Shown: positions 11,439-19,678 of the stretch, piece by piece
Layout: each line of letters starts with the position of its first letter
Position numbering within the stretch: position 1 is the stretch's first letter
DNA from: a bacterium
GTDB taxonomy: Bacteria; Patescibacteriota; Minisyncoccia; Minisyncoccales; CG1-02-41-26
Assembly (NCBI GenBank): GCA_030648255.1
Contig: JAUSHZ010000016.1
Coordinates: 1 to 57,579 of the forward strand
DNA: 57,579 nucleotides
Direction of reading: 5' to 3'
Notes under the pieces: model-generated
What the model was told of the DNA's origin: nothing
What the model saw: only the letters and a program-made list of their open reading frames with translations
Database searches by the model: none
Position numbers and translations under genes: made by a program

Positions 11439-11520
11439 GCCGCGGTGATGGAACTGGTATTCATGCACGACTCAAAATCGTGTGAGCTTGCTCATGTGGG
11501 TTCGACTCCCACCCGCGGCA
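11439..11520 (+). tRNA. tRNA-Leu(CAA)
   Basis: Acceptor stem GCCGCGG (11439-11445) pairs with CCGCGGC (11513-11519), with discriminator A. The anticodon stem CACGA/TCGTG closes the loop CTCAAAA, giving anticodon CAA. A long variable arm (GTGAGCTTGCTCAT region) marks a class II tRNA, and the T-arm GTGGG-TTCGACT-CCCAC is standard. The 3' CCA is not encoded. It reads UUG codons. Confidence 0.93.
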
Positions 11521-11554
11521 CAAATTCAAAATAAGCCCACAATAGCATACAACT

Positions 11555-11821
11555 ATGTACTACTATCTTATTCTTTATTTTTTAGTTGGAATTCTGCAAG
11601 ATTTTTTACTCACCCTTAACTGGCGTTTTATTGCAAAGGAAAAAGCAATTCCTGCTGCCATTTTTTCATTTATTGTGACAATTACTTCAATGCTGGTACT
11701 ATACAACATTATTACTCAACTTGATAAAGAAAGAAGTATCGTTACAATTATAACCTATGCACTGGGCGTGGGGGTAGGTACAATTTTAGGTATAAAAACG
11801 AAAATCAGCTTAAAAAAATAA
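11555..11821 (+). CDS. Small membrane protein, DUF5698/DUF2179-like N-terminal module
   Basis: 88 residues with three hydrophobic helices (about 4-20, 31-52, 62-82). The end, TYALGVGVGTILGIKTK, resembles the YALGxxxGxxLGI signature of DUF5698/DUF2179-type membrane proteins. The soluble domain of the larger relatives is absent, so this is a stand-alone membrane part. Function unknown. It lies just after tRNA-Leu and before another membrane protein on the same strand. Confidence 0.55.
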   Translation: MYYYLILYFLVGILQDFLLTLNWRFIAKEKAIPAAIFSFIVTITSMLVLYNIITQLDKERSIVTIITYALGVGVGTILGIKTKISLKK

Positions 11822-11839
11822 AAAGCCTCAATTTTTACT

Positions 11840-12145
11840 ATGGAATACTTACCATTATATATTGCGGGAGGATTAATTGGTTTAATACTTTTATTTATTT
11901 TAATTCTATCAGCTGGACCATTCGTTATTTTCCCTATTTTAGGTCTAGTCACTATAGTTATTTTTGGTTTTGAACATTGGATTTTAGCATTATTAACTTT
12001 TGTTGCGGTTATTTATGCAATAAGCTCAATAAACCCTCGATTAGGTAATGAGCGAGGCTATAAAATAGGGGAGCTTCTTCGTGTAAATATCATCTCCTCA
12101 ATAATTATTGTCATATTCTTTATTATTTCCTTAATAATAAATTAA
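11840..12145 (+). CDS. Small membrane protein, unknown
   Basis: 101 residues with three hydrophobic segments (about 5-28, 30-63, 82-101) and a short polar stretch SSINPRLGNERGYKIGEL between the last two. The TAA stop overlaps the ATG of the next gene by one base, so translation is probably coupled to the HEPN-like protein. I do not recognise a family. Confidence 0.55.
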   Translation: MEYLPLYIAGGLIGLILLFILILSAGPFVIFPILGLVTIVIFGFEHWILALLTFVAVIYAISSINPRLGNERGYKIGELLRVNIISSIIIVIFFIISLIIN

Positions 12146-12855
12146 TGAATGAAGACATAGAAAAATTAATAGAGTTGACTACGATTATTAAGGTCTTTGA
12201 TAATATTTCTCAATCTGTGATTCATGGCGGTGAAAATTATGTAGATCGATTTAATCAAGCACACTCGCATGTTTTTCAAGACAAGCAACACAATCAAACT
12301 GATCTGTCTGATTTAGAAAAGCATTGGGAAAATAAATGGCAATCACTCGGCGACTCATGGTCTAAAAAGATACAAAATTACCAATTCCTGTACGACTCCT
12401 TTAAGTTATTCTATGTTAGCTTTCAACAGGTAAAACTAAATAAGGAGCTGTCTATTACAACGGGCGATAATCATAAAAAAGAAATTCACTTTAATGAATT
12501 AAGTGGTGCCAGTTTATACGGGATGTATTATCACGGTAATAAGTGTGTTAAGTTACTAAATCAGTTGAAGTTAATTAATACCAATCATCCAAAATCAAAT
12601 TTTCTTAAAAAATTTTCCGAAACAAGAAATACGCTTGTTGAGCATAATTATAATCCTACCGTACGCAATAATGAGAAACGGCAAAAGCTTAATTTACAGA
12701 TAGACCCTTCTATTTGGAGTCTAGTGAGTACAGGTTCTTTAATGGAGATAAGCATTCACGGTACAGCAGAGAAAGTTTTCGATGCTTATATTGATTATTA
12801 TGAAGATTACTACGATTTAGAGAAAATAATATTGGACATTGTAAGGTTATTTTAA
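12145..12855 (+). CDS. Unknown helical protein with a HEPN-like RNxxxxH motif
   Basis: 236 residues, predicted mostly helical, no membrane segment. The most telling feature is KFSETRNTLVEHNYNP, where R161-N162...H167 fits the R-(N/D)-x4-H motif of HEPN ribonucleases and HEPN antitoxin-linked proteins. The rest (LEKHWENKWQSLGDSWSKKI, GASLYGMYYHGNKCVKLLNQL) is typical of a four-helix bundle but not assignable by eye. The gene follows a small membrane protein with a one-base overlap and precedes the small-protein/retropepsin pair. A defence or stress role is possible, but this is inference from one motif. Confidence 0.5.
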   Translation: MNEDIEKLIELTTIIKVFDNISQSVIHGGENYVDRFNQAHSHVFQDKQHNQTDLSDLEKHWENKWQSLGDSWSKKIQNYQFLYDSFKLFYVSFQQVKLNKELSITTGDNHKKEIHFNELSGASLYGMYYHGNKCVKLLNQLKLINTNHPKSNFLKKFSETRNTLVEHNYNPTVRNNEKRQKLNLQIDPSIWSLVSTGSLMEISIHGTAEKVFDAYIDYYEDYYDLEKIILDIVRLF

Positions 12856-12874
12856 GTGTGTTAATATCATAAAT

Positions 12875-13123
12875 ATGATAAATAATTATCTCCAAAAACA
12901 ACTTGAATACTTCAAATCCCACCAAGAAGAACTTGTAAAGAAACACGAAGGAAAATTTCTTGTCATCAACGAACAAAAAGTTCAAGGTGTTTATAGTACA
13001 GAAATAGAAGCATATACAGAAGCCAAAAAGAAATTTAAGCTTGGTGCTTTTTTAATTCAACAATGTTCACCCGGCCAAGAAAGCTACACGCAAACCTTTC
13101 ACTCTCGGGTAGCAATTTCTTGA
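12875..13123 (+). CDS. Small DUF5678-like protein, partner of retropepsin
   Basis: 82 residues. The core KHEGKFLVINEQKVQGVYSTEIEAYTEAKKKFKLGAFLIQQC follows the pattern G-K-(F/Y)-(V/L)-x-I-...-V-x-G-V-Y-x(3)-E-A of DUF5678-type small beta-alpha proteins. The start ATG is 19 nt after the HEPN-like gene. A paralogue with the same core (GKFVLIKGSEMIGVYENKDTAL) lies at 34109-34342, again directly upstream of a retropepsin gene. The spacing to the protease gene is 4 nt, so the two are co-translated. Function unknown; it could be a substrate, inhibitor or targeting subunit of the protease. Confidence 0.6.
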   Translation: MINNYLQKQLEYFKSHQEELVKKHEGKFLVINEQKVQGVYSTEIEAYTEAKKKFKLGAFLIQQCSPGQESYTQTFHSRVAIS

Positions 13124-13127
13124 CTCT

Positions 13128-13682
13128 ATGCAACATCACGCATTTACTACCCGATATATTGGACGAACGCGCGTAATATTCAATAAAATAAAGGTGTGTT
13201 TGCCTATTACTCCTGAAGAGGCACGAGCACAGAGAATTGACTTTAGGGAATACATAGCAATTTGGGACACAGGAGCAACGCACTCTGCTATAACAAAAAA
13301 AGTTGTAGATGACTTAAATCTACAACCCACAGGAGCACGAGAAACGAGACACGCCGGTGGAAAGTCATTAAATAATACATACCTTGTCAATATTTCATTA
13401 CCAGATGGGGTGATGGTACCCCATGTGCGAGTAACAGAAGTTCAACTTATCCCTGATGACAATGTATCAGATGACAAACAACCTCAGCTCTTAATCGGAA
13501 TGGACATAATTGGTCTTGGCGATTTCGCTGTTACTAACGCCAATGGCAAAACTACTTTTTCGTTCAGAATTCCATCAGTTCAAGAAATAGATTTTGTGCC
13601 AGATGCTCAAGAAAAAAATATAATGGGTGGCGGTAATAGAAAAGCCCGCCGCACCCTTGAGGCAAGAAAAAGAAGGAGTTAG
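13128..13682 (+). CDS. Retropepsin-like aspartic protease
   Basis: 184 residues. The active-site motif IAIWDTGATHSAI places the catalytic Asp at residue 47, and the second family landmark, QLLIGMDIIGLGDF, is near residue 120. This is the single-domain retropepsin layout that works as a dimer. No signal peptide or membrane segment is visible, so it should be cytoplasmic. The end is basic (RKARRTLEARKRRS). It sits 4 nt after a small DUF5678-like gene, and the same pair recurs at 33670-34342. A terminator follows at 13705. Its natural substrate is unknown. Confidence 0.8.
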   Translation: MQHHAFTTRYIGRTRVIFNKIKVCLPITPEEARAQRIDFREYIAIWDTGATHSAITKKVVDDLNLQPTGARETRHAGGKSLNNTYLVNISLPDGVMVPHVRVTEVQLIPDDNVSDDKQPQLLIGMDIIGLGDFAVTNANGKTTFSFRIPSVQEIDFVPDAQEKNIMGGGNRKARRTLEARKRRS

Positions 13683-13704
13683 TTTGGGCAATATAACCAC
13701 CATC

Positions 13705-13738
13705 AAAAAACCTGCGAGATTTTAGTCGCAGGTTTTTT
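13705..13738. terminator. Bidirectional terminator
   Basis: AAAAAACCTGCGA (13705-13717) pairs with TCGCAGGTTTTTT (13726-13738) around an 8-nt loop. It has A and T tracts on both sides and so can end the protease operon (plus) and the nucleotidyltransferase operon (minus). The minus-strand stop codon (13722-13724) lies in the loop. Confidence 0.9.
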
Positions 13739-14483
13739 GTTCGTTTAAAAAGTCTTCTACTTTGGCAATGTCATCTGGGTTGCCAAAATCCAGCCAATAA
13801 TCCTGCAACATTTTTACCTTTACTTTGCCCTCTTTGGCCAATAAAGTAACTGCATCAGTTAATTCGTATTCTCCTCGGGGAGATATACACACTTGTGGTA
13901 ATTTTTCAAAAACTTCTGGCGTAAATTTATAAATCCCCTTATTAACTAAATTACCAACATATTCTTTAGGCTTTTCAATGATTTCTTTTAACTCTCCTTT
14001 TTCGTTTGTTATTAAAACTCCGTATTTTTCTGGGTGGTCGGTTGTGGAAGCGCCAATATAATTATAATCATCTTCCTCTCCCATTGCTTGTAAATCTCTA
14101 ACTGAAAATAAATTGTCCCCATAAATAGAAAGAAAGTTTTCATTGCCAACCCAATCCCTAACACATTTCATTGGGCATAAAGTGCCATATTCTTTTTCCT
14201 TTGGCCCCAAAATCTCAAACTGGTTGAGCAAGTCAATTTTTATATCTGCCTTGCCTTTTTGAGAGCAAAAATCCAAGTATTCCTTAACAAACCTTTCCAT
14301 TAGTTCAGCGTGAAAGCCAACCACCAGCATAAAATCTTTATAGCCAGCAGTAATTAAGTGGTCAAGCAAATAAGCTAAAAATGGCCTTTGCTTAACGCAA
14401 ATTAAAGACTTTGGCTTGTCTTTTGAGAGCTCTAACATCCTTGTGCCCTGCCCGGCAGCTGCAATTACAACTTTTTTTATCAT
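13722..14483 (-). CDS. Sugar-phosphate nucleotidyltransferase
   Basis: 253 residues. Makes an NDP-sugar from a sugar 1-phosphate and an NTP. The N-terminal signature VVIAAAGQGTRMLELSKDKPKSLICVKQRP is the GxGTRxxPxTxxxPK type nucleotide-binding loop. IYGDNLFSV supplies the metal-binding Asp near residue 120, and EIIEKP is typical of the family. The terminal WLDFGNPDDIAKVEDFL resembles RmlA/GlmU-N/UDP-glucose pyrophosphorylase relatives. The exact sugar cannot be told. Its ATG overlaps the leuS stop as ATGA, so it is translationally coupled to leuS. Confidence 0.85.
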   Translation of the reverse strand: MIKKVVIAAAGQGTRMLELSKDKPKSLICVKQRPFLAYLLDHLITAGYKDFMLVVGFHAELMERFVKEYLDFCSQKGKADIKIDLLNQFEILGPKEKEYGTLCPMKCVRDWVGNENFLSIYGDNLFSVRDLQAMGEEDDYNYIGASTTDHPEKYGVLITNEKGELKEIIEKPKEYVGNLVNKGIYKFTPEVFEKLPQVCISPRGEYELTDAVTLLAKEGKVKVKMLQDYWLDFGNPDDIAKVEDFLNEQKTCD

Positions 14484-16813
14484 ATTACAAAGTTTATTAA
14501 TTTATCTTTTACAAAAATAACTTTTTTAATTTCTTTATCTTTTATCCATTGGCTCATCTTTCCATCTTGTTTGGCAATTACCGAAACCTGTTCCCGATCT
14601 GCTCCTGCTTCAACTTCCACAACCCCCCTTGCTTTGCCATTAATTTGAACCACTATATTAACTTTTTCATCTTTTAACAAGGCGGCATCGTACTTTGGCC
14701 ATTGTTCTTCAAAAATTGAATTCCCCTCCCTCTTAATTCCTAATTCTTGATTCTTAATTCCGCTGTATAACTCCTCAGCGATGTGCGGAGCGAAAGGCGC
14801 TAAAAGCAATAAAAACTTTTCAAAAACATTTTGGGGAATTTCTTTTTCTTTTTCTATTTCATTAAGCAAAATCATTAAAGCAGAAATGGCTGTATTAAAC
14901 TTCATTGCCTCAATGTCTTCCCCTACTTTTTTAATCGTTTTATTTAATAATTTTTCTAATTTGGAATTTGGAATTTGTTTGTTTCTTGTTTCTTGTTTCT
15001 TGGAATTTAATCCGTAAACTCTATCCAAAAATTTTCTCGCCCCCTTAATACTGTTCGTATCCCACGCAATAGCTTGGTCAAAAGGCCCCATAAACATTTC
15101 GTAAATCCTTAAAGTATCAGCGCCATATTCTTTAACAATATCGTCAGGGTTTATAACATTACCCTTTGATTTGCTCATCTTTACTCCTCCTTGAGCCAAA
15201 ATTAAACCAACATTTCTCAGCTTTAAAAATGGCTCGTCAAAATCAATTAAGCCCTTTTTAAAGAGCGCTCTAGTAAAAAACCGAGCATACAAAAGATGCA
15301 AGACCGCATGCTCAGCTCCGCCCACATATAAATCAACTGGCAACCAATAATCAATTAGTTTTTTATCAGCAAATTCATTTTTATTTTTATGGTCAAGATA
15401 GCGAAAGAAATACCAAGACGAACAAACAAAAGTATCCGTGGTATCGCTTTCCCGCCTAGCTGGCCCGCCACATTGCGGGCATTTAACTTTATGAAATTCT
15501 TTTGATTTTACTAAAGGCGATTCTCCTGTTGGCACAAAATCAACATCTGTTGGCAATAATACTGGCAAGTCTTTTTCCGGTACAGGTTGCTCACCGCATT
15601 TTTCACAATAGATAATTGGAATGGGCGCCCCCCAATAGCGCTGCCGTGAAACCAGCCAATCTCGCATTTTATAATTTATTTTTTTCTTGGCTATGCCTTT
15701 TTCTGCCATTTCCATGGTGTTTGGCGCTTCAACAATTGGCAAATTAAATTTTTTCGCAAAGTCGTAATCTCGGTTATCTTGGGCAGGCACAGCCATAATA
15801 GCTCCAGTGCCATAACCAGACAAAACATAGTCAGCCACAAAAATTGGAATTTCTTTGTTATTGGCTGGATTTATCGCCACAATGCCTTCTAATTTTACGC
15901 CAGTTTTGTCTTTTACATCTGCTTGTCTATCACGTTCGCTTTTCTTCTTTGCCATCTCAACATAATCTTTCACTTCTTCATAATTCTTAATTCCTAATTC
16001 TTGATTCTTGAATATATCGTGCTCTGGCGCCACCACTAAATAAGTACACCCAAATATAGTATCTATCCTTGTTGTAAAAACCCTGATTCCTGATTCCTGA
16101 TTCCTGATTCTAAAATCTATCTCGTATCCCTCGCTCTTTCCAATCCAATTTTTCTGCATTATTTTAATTGGTTCTGGCCAATCAATTTTTTCTAAACCCT
16201 GCAATAATTCCTCATTAAAATCCGTGATTTTAAAAAACCATTGCTCCAGGTCTTTTTGTAAAACATCGCTAGAGCATCTTTCACATTTTCCATCTTGCGC
16301 TTGCTCGTTGGCTAAAACTGTCTGACAGGAATCGCACCAATTAACAGAGGCCTTTGCCTTATATGCCCAACCATTTTCGTAAAGAAAAAGAAAAAACCAC
16401 TGCGTCCATTTATAATATTCAGGGCTTGATGTATCAATTTCACGCGACCAATCATAAGAAAATCCCAAAGATTTAATTTGTTCTTTAAAGTGAGCTATGT
16501 TTTTATGCGTGCTTTCATTTGGGTGAACTTTGGTTTTAATAGCGTAATTTTCAGCTGGCAAGCCAAAAGCGTCCCAGCCAATTGGGTGGAGCACATTAAA
16601 ACCGTTCATTCTTTTGTAGCGAGAAATAATATCTGTGGCCGTATATCCCTTTGGGTGGCCCACATGAAGCCCAGCACCCGATGGATACGGGAACATATCC
16701 AAGCAATAAAATTTAGGCCTTTTATCAAAGTCCTGCGCTTTATTTAGTTCTTGCTTTTCCCAAAATTTCTGCCACTTGGGTTCAATTTTATCTGGTTCGT
16801 ATTTTTCTGCCAT
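14480..16813 (-). CDS. leuS: Leucyl-tRNA synthetase
   Basis: Class I synthetase charging tRNA-Leu, 777 residues, somewhat shorter than the common 800-880. HIGH motif LHVGHPKGYTATD (near 50), zinc-type CDSCQTVLANEQAQDGKCERC, editing domain with GTGAIMAVPAQDNRDYDFA (near 336), KMSKS motif GGVKMSKSKGNVINPDDIV (near 560) and anticodon-binding tail. Four low-complexity insertions are visible: IRNQESGIR (16084-16112), KNQELGIKN (15979-16011), NSKKQETRNKQIPNSK (14961-15008) and GIKNQELGIKR (14732-14761). All fall between domains or in surface loops. Coupled to the nucleotidyltransferase downstream. Confidence 0.96.
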   Translation of the reverse strand: MAEKYEPDKIEPKWQKFWEKQELNKAQDFDKRPKFYCLDMFPYPSGAGLHVGHPKGYTATDIISRYKRMNGFNVLHPIGWDAFGLPAENYAIKTKVHPNESTHKNIAHFKEQIKSLGFSYDWSREIDTSSPEYYKWTQWFFLFLYENGWAYKAKASVNWCDSCQTVLANEQAQDGKCERCSSDVLQKDLEQWFFKITDFNEELLQGLEKIDWPEPIKIMQKNWIGKSEGYEIDFRIRNQESGIRVFTTRIDTIFGCTYLVVAPEHDIFKNQELGIKNYEEVKDYVEMAKKKSERDRQADVKDKTGVKLEGIVAINPANNKEIPIFVADYVLSGYGTGAIMAVPAQDNRDYDFAKKFNLPIVEAPNTMEMAEKGIAKKKINYKMRDWLVSRQRYWGAPIPIIYCEKCGEQPVPEKDLPVLLPTDVDFVPTGESPLVKSKEFHKVKCPQCGGPARRESDTTDTFVCSSWYFFRYLDHKNKNEFADKKLIDYWLPVDLYVGGAEHAVLHLLYARFFTRALFKKGLIDFDEPFLKLRNVGLILAQGGVKMSKSKGNVINPDDIVKEYGADTLRIYEMFMGPFDQAIAWDTNSIKGARKFLDRVYGLNSKKQETRNKQIPNSKLEKLLNKTIKKVGEDIEAMKFNTAISALMILLNEIEKEKEIPQNVFEKFLLLLAPFAPHIAEELYSGIKNQELGIKREGNSIFEEQWPKYDAALLKDEKVNIVVQINGKARGVVEVEAGADREQVSVIAKQDGKMSQWIKDKEIKKVIFVKDKLINFVI

Positions 16814-16838
16814 AATAATACTGTATTGTATGCCAAAA

Positions 16839-17681
16839 CTAACTTAAATTAAAGAGTTTCTTGGCATTTTGGGTGGTTATTTCAGCAATTTTTTCTAATG
16901 GCTCGCCACGAATTTCCGCAATTTTTTGAGCAATGTATTTAATATTTATGGGTTCGTTGCGGTCTTGTTGGCCACCTTCGCCCTGTGGGCTACAGCGTGC
17001 CGAAGACGGGCAAAGAAACGGGCAATCAGTTTCTAAAAGCATTTTTTCAAGAGGCATTTTTTTGATTGTTTCATCAACATCAAATTTAAATATAATTCCA
17101 TTAAAACCCAAATAAAATCCAAGCTCCATATATCTTTGCGCCTCCTCCCAACTTCCTGTAAAGCAATGCACCACCCCCCTCTCCCCTTTTCCTAATTCAT
17201 AATTCATAACTCTTAATTCCTCCAGTAGCTCTCTATGCGCTTTTCGGCAATGTAAAATTACGGGCAAGTTCAATTCTTTTGCCAGCTCTAATTGTTTTAA
17301 AAAAACTTCTTTTTGTTTTTCTTTAAAAACTTCTGCTTTTACTTTTCCTTTTGGCTCGTTCCAATAATCCAAACCAATTTCTCCTATAGCTACCACCCCT
17401 TTTTCTTTTGATAGTCCTCTGTATTTCTCAATATCAAGTTCCTCCAACCGATCCTCATCAAGTTGACTTAAATCAACAACACAGTTAATTGGGTGCAACC
17501 CGATAGAAGCAAAAACACCAGCTGGGTATTGCTGGGCTATTTCCACTGCCAATTGCGAGGTTTTATAATTAGAGCTAGCATTTATTATCCAAACATCTTG
17601 TTCTAAGCTTTTCTTTATAACTTCATCTCTATCCTCGTCAAACGCTTTAAAATTTAAATGACTGTGAGTATCGATTAGCAT
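16839..17681 (-). CDS. tatD: TatD-family metal-dependent deoxyribonuclease
   Basis: 280 residues. Metal site residues of the family are present: DTHSHLNFKAFD at the N-terminus (HxH), GEIGLDYW near 100 (Glu), PVILHCRKAH near 145, VVHCFTGSWEEAQRY near 170 and LETDCPFL near 220 (Asp). After CPFL the usual short link (APVPxRGKRNEP) is replaced by a longer stretch rich in Ser, Gln and Gly that coincides with a palindromic DNA segment at 16961-17008. A second insertion, RVMNYELGKGER (17190-17222), is AT-rich low-complexity. The ATG is one base from the metG stop, and metG-tatD pairing is common. Confidence 0.94.
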   Translation of the reverse strand: MLIDTHSHLNFKAFDEDRDEVIKKSLEQDVWIINASSNYKTSQLAVEIAQQYPAGVFASIGLHPINCVVDLSQLDEDRLEELDIEKYRGLSKEKGVVAIGEIGLDYWNEPKGKVKAEVFKEKQKEVFLKQLELAKELNLPVILHCRKAHRELLEELRVMNYELGKGERGVVHCFTGSWEEAQRYMELGFYLGFNGIIFKFDVDETIKKMPLEKMLLETDCPFLCPSSARCSPQGEGGQQDRNEPINIKYIAQKIAEIRGEPLEKIAEITTQNAKKLFNLS

Positions 17682-17682
17682 A

Positions 17683-19182
17683 TTAATTCAAGCGAGGAAA
17701 TAATGGCTCGCTTTTGTTGGTTTTTATTTGCTCCAGAATTTTATCTGCGGTTTGGGGCATAAACGGCTTGAGCATTTCAGCGATTTCCCCCAAAACTACT
17801 AATAAATCTTTAATAACTTTTTCATTTTTAGTTTTTAGTTTTTCATTTGCTAACTCCCATGGTTTTTCAGTATCAATTATTTTATCGCAAGCCCCAATCA
17901 GCTCCCAAATAGCTCCCAAAGCTTCGTCGATTTTTAAATTTTCCAAAGCCAAGCTAAAGTTATACTTATTTTTTGCTTCTAAAATATTTTGTTCTAATCT
18001 TGAACCCTTAACTTTTAACTTTGCGCTCCCGCCAGCAACGCTTTGCGTAGCGATGCGGACTGGTTGCACTTTTAACTTAGTTGCAAGAGTAACCACTCTT
18101 GCAACAAGATTCCCCAACCCGCTGGCTAAATCACTATTATATTTTTCATCTAAACGGCTAAGGGAAACGTCCCCGTCGTTGCCGCCAAATGGAAACTGGG
18201 TTAAAAGCAAATATCTGGTGGCGTCTGTTCCGTATTTTTTAATTAAATCGTTCGGGTCAACTATATTACCAATGGTTTTGGACATTTTTTGTCCGTCAAT
18301 TGTAAAATACCCGTGGCAAAAAGCTTGCTTTGGCAATTGATCAATAGCGTCGTCACCATAATAAGCCAATAAAATTGCTGGCCACATAATACAATGAAAC
18401 TTCAAAATTTCTCGGCCCATTAAATGCAAATCCACTGGCCAAAATTCCATCTTGCCCAAATTTTGCAAGACAGTCCAATAATTAAGCAGGGCATCTATCC
18501 ACACGTAAACTGTTTGGCTTTCTTCCCATGGCAACTTAATGCCCCAAGAAACACTTTTCCGAGAAATTGAAACATCATCTAACCCCTGCTTAATAACACC
18601 CAAAACTTCACTCTTAGCTTTTTCGGGAAGTATTAGTAGTTTATCGCTCTCAATAAGCTCTTTAATTTTTGGCAACAATTGCCTTAACTTAAAAAACCAG
18701 TTTTCTTCAGCCACATCTTGGGGTTCACATTTGTGGTCTGGGCACTTGCCATCAACTAAATCTTTGTCAGTTACAAATTTTTCACAGCCCACGCAATACT
18801 TGCCAGCGTACTCGCCCTCGTATAAATAGCCATTACTTTTTAAAACATTTAAAAACTCAGCTACTTTTTCTTCGTGGCTTTTATCAGTTGTTCTGATAAA
18901 ATATGAGTAGTCAATATTTAAATTTTGCCAAGCTGTTTTAAATAAACCCGAAATTTCATCACAAAATTCCTGCGGAGTTTTGCCTGCTTTTTGAGCTGCT
19001 TCGGCAATTTTAGCGCCGTGCTCATCTGTGCCCGTTAAAAAGAAAACCTCTTTGCCCAGAATTCTGTAATATCGAGTTAAAACATCAATTGCCAAAGTAG
19101 TATAAGCGTGCCCAATATGGGGTTTGGAATTTACATAATAAATCGGCGTGGTTAAATAGATTTTATTGTCTTTTTCTGCCAT
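17683..19182 (-). CDS. metG: Methionyl-tRNA synthetase
   Basis: Charges initiator and elongator tRNA-Met. About 499 residues from the ATG of AEKDNKIYLTTPIYYV; an in-frame ATG 18 codons upstream is less likely. HIGH motif KPHIGHAYTTLAID (near 17), the four-cysteine zinc knuckle CVGCEKFVTDKDLVDGKCPDHKC (near 128), and KMSKTIGNIVDP (near 300). No C-terminal EMAP/tRNA-binding domain. Two insertions: a palindrome-bearing stretch encoding PVRIATQSVAGGSAK (about 18001-18075) and an AT-rich KLKTKNEK stretch (17820-17848). It heads a metG-tatD operon. Confidence 0.96.
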   Translation of the reverse strand: MAEKDNKIYLTTPIYYVNSKPHIGHAYTTLAIDVLTRYYRILGKEVFFLTGTDEHGAKIAEAAQKAGKTPQEFCDEISGLFKTAWQNLNIDYSYFIRTTDKSHEEKVAEFLNVLKSNGYLYEGEYAGKYCVGCEKFVTDKDLVDGKCPDHKCEPQDVAEENWFFKLRQLLPKIKELIESDKLLILPEKAKSEVLGVIKQGLDDVSISRKSVSWGIKLPWEESQTVYVWIDALLNYWTVLQNLGKMEFWPVDLHLMGREILKFHCIMWPAILLAYYGDDAIDQLPKQAFCHGYFTIDGQKMSKTIGNIVDPNDLIKKYGTDATRYLLLTQFPFGGNDGDVSLSRLDEKYNSDLASGLGNLVARVVTLATKLKVQPVRIATQSVAGGSAKLKVKGSRLEQNILEAKNKYNFSLALENLKIDEALGAIWELIGACDKIIDTEKPWELANEKLKTKNEKVIKDLLVVLGEIAEMLKPFMPQTADKILEQIKTNKSEPLFPRLN

Positions 19183-19310
19183 AGATTTGATTAAATTTAC
19201 TTTATCACACTTCTCCCCAAATTTTAATCTTGACAAACGTCACTTTAAGATGTACGCTATATTTAAATTTTACTTCTATTAAAAATTAAAAAACGAAAGG
19301 AGTAGACATA

Positions 19311-19607
19311 ATGAAAAAGTTCCTTTTAGTATTAGGGCTTGCCATCATTTCTCTTACTATGTTTTTCTTGCTATACAGTTACTTTCCTCAGCGTAGAGAG
19401 GATGGGACTATAATACAATACAATCATGGGCCCCAGGGCATTGAGTGGGCATATCCCTCTATTTCCATCGCTATGGGATTTATTTTAATATTCTTTGGGA
19501 TAGTAAAACCCAGAACATTGAAAAAAATTCATTACAAATGGCTTGCCATTTGTAGGTGGACAAGGAAAATAACTGGGTTTAGGATTAGTAGACCTTATTT
19601 TTACTAA
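19311..19607 (+). CDS. Small two-helix membrane protein, unknown
   Basis: 98 residues. A hydrophobic N-terminus (about 3-23) and a second helix (about 48-66) flank the polar stretch YFPQRREDGTIIQYNHGPQGIEW; the tail is strongly basic (KPRTLKKIHYKWLAICRWTRKITG). The start is supported by AAAGGAG upstream of the ATG. Followed by a strong terminator. I do not recognise it. Confidence 0.6.
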   Translation: MKKFLLVLGLAIISLTMFFLLYSYFPQRREDGTIIQYNHGPQGIEWAYPSISIAMGFILIFFGIVKPRTLKKIHYKWLAICRWTRKITGFRISRPYFY

Positions 19608-19614
19608 ACCCAAA

Positions 19615-19658
19615 AAAGCGGCAAAGCGGTGCTAACAATCACACCGATTTGCCGCTTT
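19615..19658. terminator. Strong bidirectional terminator
   Basis: AAAGCGGCAAA (19615-19625) pairs with TTTGCCGCTTT (19648-19658), with inner CGGTG/CACCG pairing. It is flanked by an A-tract on the left and TTTTT on the right, so it can act for the plus-strand membrane protein and for rsmI on the minus strand. Confidence 0.85.
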
Positions 19659-19678
19659 GCCATTTTTATAAGCTAATT

